From assembly GCA_050050175.1 (NCBI GenBank), contig JASFUT010000158.1, positions 1 to 7,404 of the forward strand: 7,404 bases of DNA, written 5' to 3'. The position numbers were made by a program, and so were the translations under genes. The DNA is from CAVQCX01 sp050050175 (GTDB taxonomy: Bacteria > Pseudomonadota > Gammaproteobacteria > Chromatiales > Chromatiaceae). Shown here one piece after another: positions 5,425 to 7,404 of this stretch (its first letter is position 1; each line of letters begins with the position of its first letter). The notes under the pieces are model-generated. The model was not told the origin of the DNA. It searched no databases and saw only the letters and a list, made by a program, of their open reading frames with translations.

Positions 5425-6831
5425 TCAGCCCCGCACGCGGGCCTTGAGCTCCCGTGCCTCTCCGGAGGCCTTCTCCTCGGAGGCCTCGGAGCCCTCCGGC
5501 GCCTCGGTGGCCCCAAGGACCAGGTCGCGCAGTGTCCGGTCGTCCAGCGCGCTCGCCACCGCTCCCTCCACGTCCCGGAGGACGCCCTCGACCCTCGGAT
5601 CGCTCGGCAGCCGCTCCAGGTTGAGGTAGGCATCCTCCTCGGCGGTGCGGATGGCCTGGAGGAGGTCCTTGACCCGCAGGGTCTCCAGGGCGCGTGCCGG
5701 GACGTAGCCCAGGCTCTCCTCGCCCGTACGCAGCAGCACCTGCCGGTTCTCCAGTGCGAGGAGCACGCTCTCCACGACCTCGGTAGGGACGCCCATCCGG
5801 CGGGCGAGACCGTCAAGCGTCCAGGGGTCTCCGCCCCCGTAGTGGCGCTCACCGATGTAGTGCATGGCGAGCAGAGCGATCCGTTCCTTGAGCCGGTTGC
5901 TCATCCGCATGTCCTGCCGCCGCGATATCAGGTACTCCGGATGCTGGTGATAGAAGGCGATGGACGCGCCCACCAGCAGGATGAGCCAGGCCAGGTACAG
6001 CCAGATCATGAAGAGGATGAGGATGGCGAAGCTGGAGTAAATCGCCTGATACTTGGTCGAGCTCACCACGAAGTAGGCGAAGCCCCAGCCCACGGTCTGC
6101 CAGAGGACACCCGCCACTGCCGCCCCGAGCAGGGCGGAGCCGAGCCGCACCCGGGTGTTGGGCACGAACATGTACACAAAGGTGAACGCCGAGATGATCA
6201 GAAGATAGGGCACCAGCTTGGCGGCGGTCTCGATCAGCGTGCCGAAGGGCTCCATGGATGCGAGCTGCTGCATCAGGGGGGTGCCGGTAATGGATGCGGT
6301 GGCCCCCAGGGCCGAGAACACGAGCACCGGCCCGATGAGGATGACGCTGAGGTAGTCGCTGAAGCGCTGGGTCAGCGGGCGCAGGGTCTTCACCCGCCAG
6401 GCATTGTTGAACGCCCGCTCGACCTTCTGGATGAGGCTCACCACGGTGAACATCAGCAGCGCCAGGCCCAGGGACCCCAGCACACCCACCTTGACGTTCT
6501 CCACGAAGCCGATGACCCGCTCCGTGATCTCCACGCCCTTCTGGCCCAGGGGCTGCAGGACGTTCAGCAGCATGGGCTCCATCTGGTTGTGAACGCCGAA
6601 CCCCTTGAGCACGGAGAAGCTCACTGCCAGCAGAGGCACCAGGGACAGCAGCGTCGTGTAGACCAGGCTCATGGCCTGCAGCGTGAGCTGCCCCGTGCCC
6701 AGGTCCCGACCCACCGCATAGAGCAGACGCGCGGCTCGGGTCAGGACGGCCCGCCAACGGGGGAGCTGGCGCAGATCCACGTCCCATACCGCCCGCGTCG
6801 CCCGATCCTTCATCTCTGCCGTGTTGATCAT
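5425..6831 (-). CDS. YihY/UPF0761-family inner-membrane protein (long form)
   Basis: This 468-residue protein belongs to the YihY (UPF0761, formerly misnamed RNase BN) family of polytopic inner-membrane proteins of uncertain function. Six membrane helices can be seen at about residues 49-75, 115-134, 160-182, 205-223, 230-256 and 267-294. Family signatures are the first-helix region AMSLVYTTLLSLVPLLAV and the last-helix block YQAIYSSFAILILFMIWLYL. Beyond the membrane part, residues 305-390 look like a winged-helix domain (LARRMGVPTEVVESVLLALENRQVLLR), and the protein ends in an acidic, Glu/Ala/Ser-rich tail at 440-468. Escherichia coli YihY is about 290 residues, so this is the extended form seen in many proteobacteria. 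The open frame extends to 7296, but that part is low-complexity Arg/Pro sequence; ATG at 6831 is chosen. It has no clear ribosome binding site, and ATG at 6813 (seventh residue) is the alternative. Confidence 0.9.
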   Translation of the reverse strand: MINTAEMKDRATRAVWDVDLRQLPRWRAVLTRAARLLYAVGRDLGTGQLTLQAMSLVYTTLLSLVPLLAVSFSVLKGFGVHNQMEPMLLNVLQPLGQKGVEITERVIGFVENVKVGVLGSLGLALLMFTVVSLIQKVERAFNNAWRVKTLRPLTQRFSDYLSVILIGPVLVFSALGATASITGTPLMQQLASMEPFGTLIETAAKLVPYLLIISAFTFVYMFVPNTRVRLGSALLGAAVAGVLWQTVGWGFAYFVVSSTKYQAIYSSFAILILFMIWLYLAWLILLVGASIAFYHQHPEYLISRRQDMRMSNRLKERIALLAMHYIGERHYGGGDPWTLDGLARRMGVPTEVVESVLLALENRQVLLRTGEESLGYVPARALETLRVKDLLQAIRTAEEDAYLNLERLPSDPRVEGVLRDVEGAVASALDDRTLRDLVLGATEAPEGSEASEEKASGEARELKARVRG

Positions 6832-7169
6832 CGCTGGTGGGTGGCTCGCCTGGGTCGCGCCCAGTATACGCGATGCTTTGGGTCGGGAATGATGGGCGGG
6901 CGGCGCGTCCCTTGCAGGGGCCGCGTCGGCTCGGTCCGGATTCACGTGGAGCTGTCCATCATGGACGGTCCCTGGCGGGGCGTCCGCCGTCCCTTTGGGA
7001 TACACTGATTTGGCAGGTACTGCGGGCTCGCCCGAAGGCGGATCTGCCCGCTCGGCGCAGCTTATCGGATTGGCGGACAAAGCCGCGCCGGTATCGCGGA
7101 TGTGGTCCGGCCGCCTGTGGCATCGCTGTCCGGCGGAGACATGGGCGACTCGGAGGCTGACGCGGCTCG
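6832..7169. other. Divergent intergenic region between the YihY-type and DUF533 genes
   Basis: This 338-bp stretch separates two divergent genes and must hold both promoters. I see no convincing gene in it: open frames crossing it have no ribosome binding site and an odd composition. It contains a 13-bp odd-centre palindrome GTCCATCATGGAC (6954-6966), an inverted pair GGACG/CGTCC (6963-6967 and 6980-6984), and short AT-richer patches near 6865 and 6998-7012. A weak plus-strand promoter candidate is TTGGCG (7070-7075), a 16-bp spacer and TATCGC (7092-7097). No tRNA or riboswitch fold was recognised by eye. Confidence 0.5.
6863..6868 (-). promoter_or_regulatory. Candidate -10 element for the YihY-type gene
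   Basis: The minus strand reads TATACT, five of six matches to the sigma-70 -10 consensus, 31 bases before the chosen ATG. A start of transcription near 6856 would give a leader of about 25 bases. No good -35 hexamer is found at 15-18 bp, so the call is tentative. Confidence 0.35.
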
Positions 7170-7404
7170 ATGGAGACAAAAGGTTTTTTGGATCAATTGC
7201 TTCGCTCGGGTCAGTCGATGCTCGGCAGCGGCGGCCCGGCGGCCGGCGGCGGGGCCGATGATGCCGGCGGCCTGGGCGGATTCGGGAAGGGGGCACTCGC
7301 CGGGGGCGCCCTGGGCCTGCTCCTCGGCAGCCGTCGGGTGCGCAAGCTCGGCGGCACGGTGGCGCTCTACGGCGGCGTCGCCGCCCTCGGCGCCCTGGCC
7401 TATC
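7170..7404 (+). CDS. DUF533 (YebE/TerB-like) family protein, 5' part only
   Basis: The first 78 codons of a plus-strand gene that leaves the window. The N-terminus METKGFLDQLLRSGQSML, a Gly-rich low-complexity stretch (19-39) and the block KGALAGGALGLLLGSRRVRKLGG at 40-62 followed by YGGVAALGALAY are characteristic of the DUF533 family (E. coli YebE), annotated as inner-membrane-associated with a TerB-like C-terminal domain. Only the glycine/alanine-rich, possibly membrane-interacting half is visible here. The function of the family is not established. ATG at 7170 is the first possible start because an in-frame TGA stands at 7158. GGAGG at 7152-7156 is 13 bases away, longer than usual. The first codons are unusually AT-rich for this window. 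Confidence 0.85.
   Translation, partial: METKGFLDQLLRSGQSMLGSGGPAAGGGADDAGGLGGFGKGALAGGALGLLLGSRRVRKLGGTVALYGGVAALGALAY

Noticed and set aside
3199..7008. A 1269-codon open frame on the plus strand
   Set aside because: It runs antisense to the kinase 5' end, the unknown exported gene and the YihY-type gene. Long antisense frames are expected opposite GC-rich genes. Its translation is His/Gly/Arg/Val-rich without domains, and the minus-strand genes have clear families, signal peptides and ribosome binding sites.
7011..7025. TGGCAG...GC as a sigma-54 promoter upstream of DUF533
   Set aside because: The GG-to-GC distance is 10 instead of 12 positions, so the -24/-12 spacing is wrong.
3461..7130. 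CTGTCC hexamers in several intergenic regions as a shared regulon motif
   Set aside because: The same hexamer also occurs inside genes (for example near 1166, 1207 and 2942), and a six-base GC-rich word is expected several times by chance.
6832..7296. N-terminal extension of the YihY-type frame
   Set aside because: The extra 155 codons are low-complexity Arg/Pro/Ala sequence across an intergenic region, overlap the divergent DUF533 start, and are absent from the family.
1..7404. CRISPR array, tRNA, rRNA, insertion sequence or attachment site
   Set aside because: No regularly spaced repeats, cloverleaf, transposase gene or long terminal repeats were seen on either strand.

Overview
This is a GC-rich window with the codon bias typical of a high-GC proteobacterium. 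The gene content (a YihY/UPF0761 membrane protein, a DUF533/YebE-like gene, and a PhnD-domain sensor kinase near a DsrE-family protein) fits a gammaproteobacterium, perhaps a sulfur-oxidising Chromatiales/Ectothiorhodospiraceae relative. The taxon is an inference from gene families only; there is no rRNA or other marker here.

Layout. All genes but one lie on the minus strand and read from right to left. From the right: a long-form YihY-type inner-membrane protein (6831 to 5425); an exported, helix-rich protein of unknown function (5313 to 3595); a membrane sensor histidine kinase with a periplasmic PhnD-like ligand-binding domain (3458 to 1653); its NarL/LuxR-type response regulator (1662 to 1024), which overlaps the kinase gene by 10 bp; a probable intrinsic terminator (1010 to 988); a 219-bp regulatory gap; a secreted DsrE-family protein (804 to 133); and, at the left edge, the first seven codons of a further gene with a good ribosome binding site (21 to 1). 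On the plus strand at the right edge a DUF533 gene begins at 7170 and runs out of the window. A 338-bp intergenic region separates it from the divergent YihY gene.

How the genes may work together. The kinase and regulator form a complete two-component system. The kinase has the architecture of the tetrathionate/thiosulfate sensors TtrS and ThsS (periplasmic PhnD-like domain, one membrane helix, kinase), but its kinase core is NarX-like (HisKA_3). Immediately downstream, behind a terminator and a gap with its own candidate control elements, is a periplasmic DsrE-like protein with five cysteines in its mature part. The DsrE fold is best known from sulfur-relay proteins. The attractive but unproven reading is a system that senses a sulfur oxyanion or other small anion and controls a periplasmic sulfur-handling protein. 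The YihY, DUF533 and unknown exported genes show no clear link to this.

The least explained items are the 572-residue exported protein, the dyad that overlaps the kinase ribosome binding site, and the structured region upstream of the DsrE gene.
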